From Chrysogorgia sp. JL179-B06 (Eukaryota > Cnidaria > Anthozoa > Scleralcyonacea > Chrysogorgiidae), in NCBI GenBank assembly GCA_035772405.1, contig JAYKKM010000079.1, forward strand, positions 945,001 to 1,009,000: a stretch of 64,000 nt of DNA. The letters are read 5' to 3'. This document shows, one piece after another, positions 30,801-42,461 of this stretch (position 1 is the first letter of the stretch; each line of letters begins with the position of its first letter). The notes below the pieces were generated by a model. That model was not told the DNA's origin and made no database searches. It saw nothing but the letters and a program-made list of their open reading frames with translations. Made by a program: the position numbers and the translations under genes.

Positions 30801-33800
30801 TAAAATACACATACGAGAGAAAGTCAGAAATTTGTAAGAATATCTGAACTTTATTATTTTGTTATATATTATTCGATATATCAACCCTCGAAATTCAACT
30901 ATTTTTGCCTCGGCAAATAATTGCCGAAGGCTTTCGATAATTTTTGAGTTTGCCTCGGCAATTGCCTCGGCAATTGTTTTTGCCAAGGCGCACAATGAAA
31001 TCACCTTAAATTCCTTCGGCAATTACTTCGGCATTCACGTCGGCAGTTGTAATTAAAGTAAAGTACATACGGAAGTTATTATAACGAATATAATAACGAG
31101 CGGCACCCGACGTCGATGACAACGATTCGAACAAAGAAGTGATACACAGTACACAGAATTACGATAAATAAAATTGTGCGAGCTCAGGTGAGCGGTAACT
31201 CAAACGAGAACATGGTAACTGGTAAGACCTTAGACGTAAGAGTCTGCCACTTCTCGACAGTTGCCTTCTTTACCATATCGGAATATTCATTTTGAGTTTC
31301 AGTCGTCACTATATTTTAATATATTATTGTTCATATTATGCAAATATAAACATGCATAGTTCGTGTGAAAAACAATAAAAAATCGTTTTTTTAACGTATT
31401 CGCGCCCGCGGTCCTATTCGCGCCCGCGGTCCTATTCGCGCCCGCGGTCCTATATGGCCAATACGTCATGACAGATATGATACGATATAACAACGAACGT
31501 TATGATGTAATCCAGCGACATACAGGGAGTGAATTCGCCGAATTGAGAAATTTTCCTTGCCTACAATTATGTTCTAACATTGTAGCTATAGGCCGTGCTA
31601 ATTTTAACCTACAGATTTGAATTTCAAGTTATAATGCTGTAGTTTGTAAATTTAAGGTATATAAACAATGTCAATTACGGGTGGAATTGCCTCGGCATTT
31701 TTTTGCCGAGGCAAACTACGATTTGCCTCGGCATTTGCCTCGGCAATTGCCGAGTGCCGAGGCGAATTTCGAGGGTTGTATATTATTCATCAAGTCTTAC
31801 TTGACGACAGGACACATTGTCCCTTTTCCTCTTTCTCATCCTTCTCTTTCCCTTTGTAATTCTCTTTCTCCTCCTGCTTATCTTCTTTCAACTCCCCTTC
31901 CTCCTTTTTCTCATTCCTCTCTTCTCATTCTTTAACTTCCTTCTCATCTTTCTTGTGCTTCTGTTCCTCCTGCTCCGTCTCCTTCCTCCCTCCCTTCCCT
32001 CCTTCCTTCTTTCCTTCCTCTCTTCCTTCCATCCTCCTTCCTTCCTCCCTCTTCCTTCCCTCCTCCCTCTTCCTTCCCTCCTTCCTTTGAACTTCCTTCG
32101 TCCTCTTTCTAGTTCTCCTCTTCTCCTTTTCCTCGTCATCTCTTTTCCTCCTCTATGCCTTTTCCTCCTCTTAGAGGTTGCAACTTGCAGGTAGCCAACA
32201 TTGTCAAACAATTTTCTTGTTTTCTTGTCCAGTGAATCATCATCTGACGAAAAACCACCAGAAATAAACGATGCCGTAAACGATGAACCAGACGAGGGCG
32301 TGGTTATTGGCTTTGAAGACTCATTCGTAGCATTCGAACCTTCCCCTGCTCAACAATCTGTCACCCAGAAAAACCTGTTCCATGAGTTTGATCCTTTATC
32401 AGCCACCACAAACCCGAACGACCCCTTTCTAGCCGTAGTTTCTCCAAGCTCGGCAGCTGTATCCCCAGCATCTGTATTCCCGGCATTTGAACCATTGGCA
32501 TCTATAACCTCGGCATTTGTATCCCCGGCATCTGTATCCCCCGTCGAAGCTCTTCAGACCCCTGAATCAACGACAACCGTTGGTGTACTCGTCGATGTGG
32601 ACGACCCTGGCATTTCACAAGATCAAACGAGTAGACACTACTCAAGTGGAACTAGTGGTATAATGTCTGATTATTTCAACAGCTCTGGTAGTCAGAGCAG
32701 TATACAAAGTGGCAATCGCTTCAGTAGTTCAGCGAGCTCTAGCAGTGAGGGAGGCGGTAGACATTCCAGTCAGACTACTAAAGGTAATTAAAGGACATTG
32801 GCAACATGAATCACAATTTCAAATTTTTTACTTTCTGATTAACAAACAGGCTTACGAAGGTAATCCAAGTAAACAAAACTACTCTAGTCTTGTACAAAAC
32901 AACAGCACTAATTTTGACCAAAGACAATCCTGTCATCCGCCATCTTGTTGTAATACTTTGACTAATTAACTGGGAAGTTGGTGATGTCACACCCGGGGTA
33001 AACTTTATGAAACAACGCTGTGGGTAGCCGAGTTTCCGCGGAATGCTTTTTAAAATGGTGTGGTTCAATTGAAAAGGGGAAGACATTCAAAAATCGAGTT
33101 TCAAATTTAGATAAAAATTTCGCTTTACCCCGGTTGTGACGTCACACGTATATCGAAGATACATCCAAGATGGCGGACAATGATTCAGGTTAGCAACTTT
33201 GACAGTGTAATTAATATGCTTTACGAGCATTTTTACAACCTCAAACTACTATATTTCGGCTATTGAAGTGACGTACTTTGATCGAAAAGGTACTTATTTT
33301 TTTTGCCAATGTCCTTTAAAAGACTCGTGAAGAAAAAAACAAAAGCAACTCGTGTATAATCCATGTTTTTAAATCGGTATATCAACTTTTCGTTTGGTTT
33401 TCTCAGCTAAACCACATCTTGAAATAAAACGAAAAATAAAACAGCTTAAATTAGCGCCCCCTCCGAATTAGCGCCCCTCCGAATTAGCGTCCCCTACGAA
33501 TTAGCGTCCCTACGAATTAGCGTCCCCTACGAATTAGCCTCCCCTACGAATTAGCGCCCCTACGAATTAGCGTCCCCTACGAATTAGCGTCCCCTACGAA
33601 TTAGCGTCCCCTACGAATTAGCGTCCCTACGAATTATCGTCCCCTACGAATTAACGCCCCCTACGAATAAGCGTCCCCTACGAATTAGCGTCGCCTTCGA
33701 ATTAACGTCCCCTCCGAATTTGCGACCCTCCAAATAAGTGCCCCCATGACGAATACAAACGAGCAATAACCCCCCTGCTCAACACATTACAACACATTAC

Positions 33801-36800
33801 AACATACAATTTACATATTACAATTTTTCAACTTAGTCATATCAGTCAAGACGGAGTTATTAGACAGTGCAATTTTCGATTACTTAGTTCATATGAAAGA
33901 TCTTACTGACTTTAGTTTATTTCCAAAGTTTCAGCATTCCTATCAATTTAGTTAAGAAGATATGGCTAGTTGAAGTTGAAAATTTGAAGATTTTGACGCC
34001 ATATTGGTTTTGAAAACAAGACGTCATTGAGTGATTCTTTATCAGCAGTGAAGTTGTTTTGATGGCGATCACATAGTGATAGCTGTTGTGAATGCTCTTT
34101 GGACGAAAATTAGTCGAAATAAACTATTTAGTTCCTCAGGAAAGTAGAGGAGTTTCTTAGGCATAATACGAGATAGAATCACTCAGTAACGTCATATTTG
34201 AGAAACAAATATGGCATCGAAATTGAACAAACTCTCCAACTTCAACTAGCCATATCTTTTTAACTAAATTGATAGGAATGCTGAAACTTTGGATATAAAC
34301 TAAAGTCAGTAAGATCTTTCATATGAACTACATTTGTATTTTGGCTGGAGTATCCCTTTAAATATTTGTGGGCAAATTATCAGGCCCCGCCGATTTATCG
34401 CCTCTCTTTTTATGGTTTAATTCCTGATTCATGTACTCGCTGTTTCTTTAGACATGAAGAAAGTGAGGAGATCTTCATCACTGAAGGCAAACGTGCAAAA
34501 CCTTCTTAAAATTCCACTCCATTCACCCAAGACCGAGGGAAAGAAACAAAAAGATGAAAGCAAGACAAAAAAGAAACAGTCGAAACATTCGAAAAAGAAA
34601 AAAGACGTTATCGTTGATGCATCAGATGTTGCTGCTATTATTGCAGCTGCTGCAGAACAAGAGAAGACTGCGAAAGGTACATAGCTAAAAATAGCGTAAA
34701 TTAGCGCAGGATGTGTTAATATATATATATATACAACCTAAGGATCGTATTGCGCAGGAACAGAGGAAAGACGCTATTTATTCCATTTAGTGCAATGACT
34801 GTGATCAGGAGTACATCGGTCAAACTAAACGTCAGTCTCGTACGCGTTTAAAAGAACACCAAAAGGCTGTTTTCTTTACAAAAAAGGAAAATTTAGCTTA
34901 TTAGTAAGATATTGGAAACTCTCTGTATTTCTTTCTATATATATAAGTGACACGCTTCAAATCGTTGGAGCTAAAAAACCATCATCTACTGATTTCTGTA
35001 TTTTTCAGACATTTGTGATGCAATAATTCACAAGTACAGTGATGTCAAAGAACGGCGTAGATCAAAGTCTTCGCTACCGAAGACACCAACCAAAAAGAAC
35101 TCAGATACCCTGACACGCAACGCGTTACATGACGAGGAGGAGATCATTAGAGACGCCAAGAACAAGTTACGTCTTGTGTTTAGTAATGGCTCCACACCAA
35201 GCTTTCCATTTCTCGACTCTTCTTCGTGGGTGAACTCAAAGAGGTATGTCATACGAACTTAGGAGCTTCACAGATGTCGAGAGTCGTTTTGTTGTGAGGA
35301 ACTGGATTGGCTGGATAAAACCGGTTTTTCCCGCGCTTTTTTCTCCACTCGTGATTTCAACTGAAGCTCGCCAGGTTCAAGGATTTGGTTGACCAAAAAC
35401 AAAGAGGATAAATTGAATTTTTTACAGAGTTGGCTAACTAAATATCTTATATCAGTCAGTTACATTACGCGGCTGTACAGTAGACTATCTGAATAGCTTG
35501 TTTATTATCTATATTGGTATTTTGCTTATGATATGTACTTTGACTTTAGCCGTGTTTACACTGCAAGCCTAGGACTGGCCTGGGCCAGGCCAACCCCAGA
35601 CCAAACGTGTTTAAGTGGAGGCCAACCGCCAAGGCTTGTAATGTAAACAAGGCTTTTGACAGGCTCACTAAAATACGGCAGAACTTACTAAATATTCTGT
35701 CTTACCTTACGCTAAACGGTTGCTAATAATGACGGTCAAAATACTAAAGATGTACTACCGAAATAATCAATACGAGGTTTCATCTTTCGAGCGAAGGCCA
35801 GAGAGGAGTATCGGAGAAATATATCGTTTTTTGTGCACCCTATTTTCTTCTTACAGAGAAAACAGTAGTGATATGTTGCTGACGTATCTGAAGAACGATT
35901 TCGCCGATGCCACGGCAACGAAAGACTCTACAATGGTGGCACGACTTCACGAGACGCTGAGCAGTTTGGAAAGATTACCTCAACCAAGGTAGGGGGGGGG
36001 GGGTGATACGCATGTTTAAAACGGTCCTCGTTGACCTCTTTCATAATGGCGGCCAGTCTAAGTCAAGCCGGGTTAGTACTTGGATGGATGACCATCTGGG
36101 AATAACCTCGTGTTGATTCGCGAGCTTGGAACTCGTGTGAGTAGAGTTATTACTTGATCTCTCCCGTGCTTCGAGGGTTTTCCACCGGGGTCTCCGGTTT
36201 TCCTCCCTCAGTAAAATCAACACTTAGATCTTAGCTGTGCTCCGTGGTCAGACATGCATGGGTTGTATGATGGTATAACCCTTGCAAGCTTTATGGGGTG
36301 TTTTTTTTTCATGAGGTGGTTTTGTCTTTTAGATATGTGCAACTTTTAAAAGACCTCAAGAGAGAGTATTGTGAGAGAAAGACTTATATATCATATCTTG
36401 TCCGCGCTCACCGGGGGCTCGTGGCGACGCGGAAGTATTTGGAAAAAATGTTGGAACGGGTTCAAAGGTTTGTTGAAATATAAACATCCGCATTCCAATG
36501 CATGCTCTTTAACTTTCATATTCTTAATTGGTGGAAGGTTGTTAGAGGTGAAAGGTTGTTGGAGGTGGAAGGTTGTTAGAGGTGGAAGGTTGTTAGAGGT
36601 GGAAGGTTGTTAGAGGTGGAAGGTTCTTAGGAGGTGGAAGGTTCTTAGGAGGTGGAAGGTTCTTTGGAGGTGGAAGGTTCTTAGGAGGTGGAAGGTTCTT
36701 AGGAGGTGGAAGGTTTTTGGAGGTGGAAGGTTTTTGGAGGTGGAAGGTTTTTGGAGGTGTAAGGTTGTTAGAGGTGGAAGGTTGTTAGAGGTGGAAGGTT

Positions 36801-39800
36801 GTTAGAGGTGGAAGGTTGTTAGAGGTGGAAGGTTGTTAGAGGTGGAAGGTTGTTAGAGGTGGAAGGTTGTTAGAGGTGGAAGGTTGTTAGAGGTGGAAGA
36901 TTGTTAGAGGTGGAAGGTTCTTAGGAGGTGGAAGGTTCTTAGGAGGTGGAAGAAGATTTTTATTAACTGGTGTTTACAGTACTTGTTTCTATGACTCTGA
37001 TAATTCTGATAATTTATTTGTTATTTTAACGGAAACCTCCAACTATTCTTATTTGTATTATTTTAGAGATCGAGAAATCTGTCGACGATATTTAATGACG
37101 CAATGTGTAAGCATGTACCTGGATGACTGCAAAGAGAAACTAGATTCGTTTGTTTCTAATTTCAAACGTATCTCAATATCAGATGAAAAAGTAAGTTTCT
37201 TTCTTTCCCTTCCCTCCTTCCTTCCTCCCTCCTTCCCTCCTTCCTTTCCTCCCTCCTTTCCTCTTTCCTTCCCTGCCTCCTTTCCTCCCTCCTTTCCTCC
37301 TTCCTTCCCTCTTTCCTTTCCTCCTTTCCTCCTTCCTTCCCTCCTTCTTTCCTTCCTTCTTTCCTCCCTCTTTCCTTCCCTCCTTCTTTCCTCCTTCCTT
37401 CCCTCCTTCCTTCTCTCCCTCCCTCCTTCCTTTTCCTTCCCTCCTTCCTTTCCTTCCTTTCCTCCTTCCCTCCCTCCTTCCTCCCTCCTTCCTCCCTCCT
37501 CCCTTCCTTTCCTCCCTCCTTCCTTTTCTCCCTCCTTCCCTCGCTCCTTTCCTCCCTCCTTCCTTCCCTCCTTCCTCTTCCTTCCTTTTTCTTCCTTCCT
37601 TCCCTCCTTCCCTCCCTCCTTTCTTCCTTTCTTCCTTCCCTCCCTCCTTCCTTCCCTCCCTTCTTTCCTCCTTCCCTCCTTCCTTCTTTCCTCCCTCCTT
37701 CCCTCCTTCATTCCCTCTTTCCTTCCTTCCTTTTCCTTCCTTTTCCTTCCATCCTTCCTTCCCTCCTTCCTCTTCCTTCCTTTTCCATCCTTTTCCTTCC
37801 TTCCTTTTCCTTCCTTCCTTTTCCATCCTTTTCCTTCCTTCCTTCCTTTTCTTTCCCTCCTTCCTTTTCCTTCCTTCTCCTCCGTCCGTCTATCTGTCAG
37901 ACGGTCACTTTGTTCGTTCGTTCTTCCATTCCATTCCCTTTTTTGTAGTTTTATATTTTTTATGAAATATTAGAGCGAAGGAATGAAAATCTTTTTGCAA
38001 GTATTAAAAGAAGATTTTCAAAAACATTCATTGTGGCTTGGTATGTTACAACATCTTAAACTTTTTTTGTTACCTACTTCAGATCAATGGAGTATTTGAA
38101 TTGGATGTTTAATAATTCATGATTTTTACTCGTAGACGTGGGAAAAGACTTTGATAATGTTTAATTATTTCTTACTAGGATCAAATGAAAAACAACGCTC
38201 CGAAGCTAATGGTGCTATCGAGAGATACGTAATTGGGAAAGTCTATTTGCACGCAGTTTATGCTTTTGGCGAGACCGATAAATTCCGCGATGAGTAAGGA
38301 TTCTATTATTTTTTATTTCATCCATTACTGTTTATCTTTCACTTCTCGCACTGTATCCCCTGCTTTTCTTCTCGTTTTCGTATTACATTCATCGGCATTA
38401 TTATTACAATAACTCGTGGCCAAGCTCTCAGCAACGGCTTCCGCCCACTGTAAAATTGTTCCTTTACTGGAGGTCGCGTTTGGGGATTTTACATATCCGT
38501 AATATTTTGGTCTTCCTGAGCAAAATCATAATATATATTGTCAGCCGAAAATTTCATCTTCATGGAGTTTTTTGCTGTCAAATTTACTGGATTTTAAACC
38601 AGTTTTGTTACTTGCCAACAAAAATGCCTCTTGTGACATCACATCCGATAACTTTAACAGCAAAAAACTCCATGAAGATGAAATTTTCGGCTTACAAGAT
38701 ATATTATGATTTTGCTCAGGAAGACCCAAATATTACGAATATGTAAAATCCCCAAGAAGTTAGACCTCCACGCTGTTTCGGCATTACACCAACCTTTTAG
38801 AGTTTTCGCTTTCCATACCAACTACGTAGTACAACACTATATATCAGGGGCGGATCTAGGAATTTTTCAGTGTACGTCAAAACACGGAAATTGCGCAATC
38901 TAGGGGGGTGCGGGGGCATGTCCCCCGGAATTTTTTTAAAATTTGGCTCTCTGAAATGGCATTTCCTGCATTCTGACAAGATTTTTTTAGAAAAATCTTA
39001 CAGTGCTAATTTGCGTTTTTATGGCCACATTTTGCAATTTATTTAAAAAAAAAATGCTTTTGCACTTTTTTCAATCGTTATTGGAGAGCTTGTTTTGGAC
39101 TGTTTCGCTCTGTCAGAGCTCATCAGCATGCGTAGACATGGACAGCCAAGACATGGACAGACATGGACAGCCAAGGCTCCACACCTAGCCTTAGCTGCCA
39201 AATTCCTTCTCTGATTAGAAGAAATAAAGTAAATAGACCATATAAGACATTTCATGGGTACCGACTGAGAGGAGCTCACACTCACTGTGGCCTCACATCA
39301 TCTTGGTCATATTAATTCTGAGTTTGCAAAAGCTTGAGTAACTAATTAGTTTTCCTTTAACTTATCAAGCTGAAAGACACTTGATGTATGTATATAACTA
39401 CCAAATAGTTTACCCCTTATCTACCCTGAGCTGTCTGGTTTTGAGGCGCCAGATACTCGCCTAAAGAGAAAGAGTTATGAGAAGAGAAAAATGGACCATG
39501 TAGGACATTTCATGGACATAGAGAGAGCTCACTCTCTACATCATCCTGGTCATATTAAAATAGCTTCTTTTTTAACAAGCTGATTCGCAGAACATCCAGA
39601 ATCTATACTAGGAGATCTATATTTAAAAGCCAGATACAAAGTCAAAACACAATCCAAACCAATCGAATATTAAAGAAAAAATAAACAGTAGACTGTTCGA
39701 GAAGAGGTATTGGAATTCAATATTTAACGCTGTTGATCAGATTATTCAAGTAAAAATTGGCGATGGTTGGCTAAACACATCTCATTATCTCAATAATTAT

Positions 39801-41697
39801 ATGATGTATTATTCATAAATACTCTATAGTCGAACATAATATACGTCACCTATCTTATCTAATTTAAATAATTTACGCTTTTCAAGGTTACACAAGTTTT
39901 AGGAACTAAACTACTAAAGCTAAGATAGTTTCCACTCACTTTATTAAAAGCAATACAACTTTCTTTCCATTAACAGCTCTTGCACACTGAGGATTGAGGA
40001 ATATGATTCCGCGTCAAAATCCCGGTATTAATGTCTTGCCAATACGCGTCGAAAACTCTTGACCCACGAGAAAATCACACGATTGGAGTTTCTTTGATCC
40101 TCTTTAACAAATCAACGTTTTCATTCTGTAGAGCGTTCTCTACAAGTTCGGCCGTAACATCCTCAGTCTTACTCCGAGTTATACTTTTTCTCACTTCCGA
40201 CGTACACTGCATTTACTTCCGACGTACACTGGCCATTTTTTACTGCTTTTGACCAATCAGTGCTCGTGTTTGCGGCCATTTTGCCGTACATCGGCCATTT
40301 TGCCGTACTCGAATTATCCTCAATTGTAAATGGAAGAAAGGAGGTCCCTCAATAACCCTATCATATGAACAGTTTCGTTCAGACTACATGAAGTAGACAA
40401 AGTCTTCTCAGCCGAAAATTTTTTTTTTTAGCGCTAATTACGGGCAAAATGAAAATTTCGAAAATTTCAAAATTTATATAAAATTTTTAAAAGTTTGAAT
40501 ATTTATTTTTAAAATTTTTAAAACATTTTTAGAAGTTTTTTTTGAAAATTCAAACTAATTAATTCATGAATAAATTAGTCTCGAAGTTTAGTGTACGTCG
40601 CTTGCCGTGTTTGACGTACCCTAAATCCGCCCCTGACTATATATATTAATAATCAATGTAGGTGTACTCCAAGAGAGGATTCTGTTATTCAGAAATCGTT
40701 TTGTAACTTTCTAGTCTGTTCCACACAAACGTAGATTTATTGTGCAAGTCAATTGGAGAAGACTTCAGTGCCTTGGATATAAAGGAGGTCAGTGTTGATA
40801 TTCTCAGAAACTGCACACTTAGCGTGTGATAGAATTCCTGAAACTTCCGTTTTCTTGTATTTTCTCCACAGGAGTTCCAGCTTGAAGCACCTTGGTTTCC
40901 TGCGCAATACGAACTCTTTACACTGTGTGCTTACAAGGTATTTTCCCTTCTTTTCTTCCTCCTTTCCAGAAGAAAGAGATCAGAAAGGGGGAAAAGAGAG
41001 AAAAGCGGATAAAGGGGAACGAGGGGAATAAAGAGGAACAAGGATAAACGGGAAAAGGGAAAGGAGGGAAGGGGAAAAGGGAGAAAAGGGGTTAAAGGGA
41101 AGAAATAGCAAAGGAAGAAGAAAGGAAAAAGGGAAGGCGCACTCCATGTTGCCCTTTAATTCGTCCCCTATCTCACCCCTTACCTATCTATTTCTAACTC
41201 ATACATCCTCCCCTCTTCCTCCCTTTTCTATTCCTTCCCCGCTTAAATGCTTCCTCTTCAAATCAAACTGCCGTTGTTACTTTATATCACATCCTTTCTC
41301 CTTATCTTTTCAAGACTACTATAGACAAACTAAACTTCCTTCTTTCCTCTTAAAAATCAAACTATCGTTTGCCACTTTATATTACATCTTATCTCCTTAT
41401 CTCTTCAAGACTCCTACAGACAAACTCAAGTGCATCGAAAGGTGCTGCGCTACAGTGATGAACCTCTTAGCAATGTCGAGCTGTTCCGGTGCTGTGGGCG
41501 CTGACGCCTTCACCCCTGTTCTTATCTACGTTGTAATGCATGCCAATCCGAAAGGTCTTCTCACCACAGTCGACTTCATCAACAGCTACCTCATCGAGCC
41601 TCTAACTGGAGAGCAATATTACTGCTGGATGCAATTTTGTTCGGCAATCCAATTCATCAAAATACTTTTAGAAGAGACCATCTCTGGTCAAGTTTAA
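26691..41697 (+). CDS. GAPVD1: GAPVD1 orthologue (RasGAP and VPS9 domains), complete, 15 exons
   Basis: GAPVD1 (RAP6, Gapex-5) is an endosomal regulator with an N-terminal RasGAP domain and a C-terminal VPS9 domain that activates Rab5-type GTPases. The exons I can place, with matching phases and GT-AG ends, are: 26691-27836, 28213-28356, 29598-29870, 30622-30731, 32233-32783, 34452-34676, 35009-35243, 35857-35988, 36333-36467, 37067-37190, 37974-38040, 38179-38293, 40715-40787, 40872-40937 and 41410-41697. The sum is 3,684 nt, about 1,227 residues, shorter than vertebrate forms. Exon 1 has FVDGYVRIGFKEVKYGNFL, close to the vertebrate protein, and the last exon has ADAFTPVLIYVVMHANP. The middle is Ser/Lys-rich and low in complexity. 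The start could instead be ATG 26709 in the same frame. Confidence 0.9.
27876..28085. mobile_element. Foldback MITE in GAPVD1 intron 1
   Basis: Arms of about 45 bp (TAATAGACCTTACC and its inverse) flank about 120 bp of non-coding sequence. It begins about 40 bp after the exon 1 donor. Confidence 0.8.
28719..28936. mobile_element. Near-perfect foldback element in GAPVD1 intron 2
   Basis: Two arms of roughly 80 bp (TTATTTTAAAGATATTATTC at the left) surround a short centre. One arm has a hammerhead-like core on + at 28842-28871: CTGACGA, spare A, GTCC stem/GGAC, GAAA. The corresponding core in the other arm has CTGACAA and is degenerate. Confidence 0.8.
29990..30515. repeat. Polypyrimidine (TTCTCC)n tract in GAPVD1 intron 3
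   Basis: About 520 bp of almost pure C/T on the + strand. It yields long Ser/Pro or Arg-rich frames that are artefacts of the repeat. Confidence 0.95.
30882..31778. mobile_element. 897-bp MITE-like element in GAPVD1 intron 4
   Basis: The termini are CAACCCTCGAAATTC and the inverse, with a TATAT duplication on each side (30877-30881, 31779-31783). Arrays of TTGCCTCGGCAA-type palindromes sit inside both ends. A threefold TTCGCGCCCGCGGTCCTA repeat is at 31398-31452. There is no transposase. Confidence 0.8.
31805..32170. repeat. Polypyrimidine tract in GAPVD1 intron 4
   Basis: C/T-rich (TTCC, CTCC) tract of about 360 bp ending close to the exon 5 acceptor at 32231. Confidence 0.9.
32792..33315. 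mobile_element. piggyBac-like MITE at the exon 5 splice donor
   Basis: 524 bp with termini AGGACATTGGCAA...TTGCCAATGTCCT, each flanked by TTAA (32788-32791, 33316-33319). TTAA duplication is the mark of the piggyBac group. The left TTAA is at intron positions +5 to +8 of GAPVD1 intron 5. No coding capacity. Confidence 0.85.
33455..33745. repeat. 17-bp minisatellite in GAPVD1 intron 5
   Basis: About 17 copies of CCCCTACGAATTAGCGT with point changes and one-base indels. Confidence 0.92.
33883..34331. mobile_element. Foldback element in GAPVD1 intron 5
   Basis: Arms of about 95 bp (AGTTCATATGAAAGATCTTA and its inverse) flank about 260 bp of non-coding sequence. Confidence 0.82.
35555..35660. 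mobile_element. Short palindromic MITE in GAPVD1 intron 7
   Basis: GTTTACACTGCAAGCCT and GGCTTGTAATGTAAAC form imperfect inverted ends around a GGCCTGGGCCAGGCC core. Confidence 0.6.
36050..36295 (+). mobile_element. 5S-rRNA-derived SINE in GAPVD1 intron 8
   Basis: 36067-36107 closely resembles the internal promoter region of 5S rRNA (GGGTTAGTACTTGGATGG, then GACCATCTGGGAATA). A SINE-like body with CCGGTTTTCCTCCCTC follows. This is a SINE3-type layout; the 5' part of the 5S head is weak. Confidence 0.75.
36535..36955. repeat. 20-bp minisatellite in GAPVD1 intron 9
   Basis: About 20 copies of GGAGGTGGAAGGTT(G/C)TTAG with variants, nearly filling the intron. Confidence 0.93.
37195..37885. repeat. 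CCTT/CCCT polypyrimidine tract in GAPVD1 intron 10
   Basis: About 690 bp of C/T on + immediately after the donor at 37191. Long frames on both strands here are low-complexity artefacts. Confidence 0.95.
38466..38765. mobile_element. Foldback MITE, GGGGATTTTACATAT family, copy 1
   Basis: Inverted arms of about 110 bp (GGGGATTTTACATATCCGTA; also CCGAAAATTTCATCTTCATG). A related copy lies at 41930-42358. Confidence 0.82.
38845..40635. mobile_element. hAT-like non-autonomous transposon in GAPVD1 intron 12
   Basis: The termini are CAGGGGCGGATCTAGG at the left and CCTAAATCCGCCCCTG at the right, flanked by CTATATAT on both sides with one extra A at the right. An 8-bp duplication and CAGGGGCGG ends fit the hAT group. 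About 1.8 kb with no transposase frame. It contains repeated ACATTTCATGG segments (about 39248 and 39505) and a hammerhead-like core on the minus strand. Confidence 0.75.
39103..39126 (-). ncRNA. Hammerhead-ribozyme-like core in the hAT-like element
   Basis: Minus strand: CTGATGA, GCTCT, loop GAC, AGAGC, GAAAC. The 5-bp stem II is perfect and the core matches the hammerhead consensus with no extra base. I could not define stems I and III, so this is a core match only. Confidence 0.4.
41250..41430 (+). repeat. Tandem duplication of the exon 15 acceptor region
   Basis: An approximately 84-bp segment covering the intron end and first codons of GAPVD1 exon 15 occurs twice (about 41251-41334 and 41344-41430). 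Both contain TCTCCTTATCT(C/T)TTCAAGACT. The first copy is diverged and would not keep the frame. Confidence 0.75.
41410..41697 (+). CDS. GAPVD1: GAPVD1 last exon (VPS9 domain)
   Basis: 95 codons and a stop. It carries the core of the VPS9 Rab5-GEF domain: CIERCCATVMNLL, then GADAFTPVLIYVVMHANP and LTGEQYYCWMQFCSAIQF. The conserved Asp and the TPVL segment needed for exchange activity in the family are present. Confidence 0.92.
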   Translation, partial: TPTDKLKCIERCCATVMNLLAMSSCSGAVGADAFTPVLIYVVMHANPKGLLTTVDFINSYLIEPLTGEQYYCWMQFCSAIQFIKILLEETISGQV

Positions 41698-41929
41698 TCT
41701 TTGTTTTTTAGAATTCCAAGTTGCCAAGTATTCTCCAATTATTTATATATAATATTGTAATTTCAACTGTGACAATGTACTAATTTGAACATGCATTAAA
41801 ATGCATTAATATTACAAAAAGGACTAACGATTTAGAAATCCAAAGAAAGTGGAATTGATCGATCTGATTGCAATCAAAACCTATGAAGAGGTATCATGCA
41901 AAATTACTTGTAATATAGTGATCACTAGG

Positions 41930-42358
41930 ATTTTACATATTCGTAATCTTTGAGTTCTACCGAGAAGAAATGTAATATATCTTGTTGTTCGAAAATTTCG
42001 TCTTTTTGCCTGCTAAAGTTTATTTACTTTTCACAAGAAATGACGTCAAAGCAGGGACACACAAAGTCATTGCACACTAATTCAACAGTGAAATACAAAG
42101 AAAGTTTGGCTTTGAACTTTAAACACACCTGTTTAGTCAAAGTTTGCTCAATTCACAATTTTTCATTGCATTTCACTGCTGAATCAACGCAATGTTTTTT
42201 CATATCCCTGCTTTGACGTCATTTCCTGTGAATAGTAAATCACTTTAGCAGGGGTAAAAGCTGGGTAAAAGGTATGAAGATGAAATTTTCGCACGACAAG
42301 ATATTTTACAATTCTTTTCAAGAATTTCCAAAGATCACAAATATGTAAAATCCCGAAA
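41930..42358. mobile_element. Foldback MITE, GGGATTTTACATAT family, copy 2
   Basis: Ends AGGATTTTACATATTCGTAA and inverse, with inner CGAAAATTTCGTCTT segments, as in copy 1. A second nested inverted pair (GAAATGACGTCAAAGCAGGG and inverse) lies inside. Confidence 0.78.
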
Positions 42359-42461
42359 CCACGGATAGGTACGACTGAAAACTATTTGTTGGTGATTTAC
42401 TTACCATATGTAGCTGTAGATATATGAACTAGTTTACTAACCCTAATATTAACCCTTAAGC

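Noticed and set aside
37053..37973. 306-codon Ser/Pro/Phe-rich and 217-codon Lys/Gly/Glu-rich frames
   Set aside because: Translations of the CCTT polypyrimidine tract in a GAPVD1 intron; only 37067-37190 is exon.
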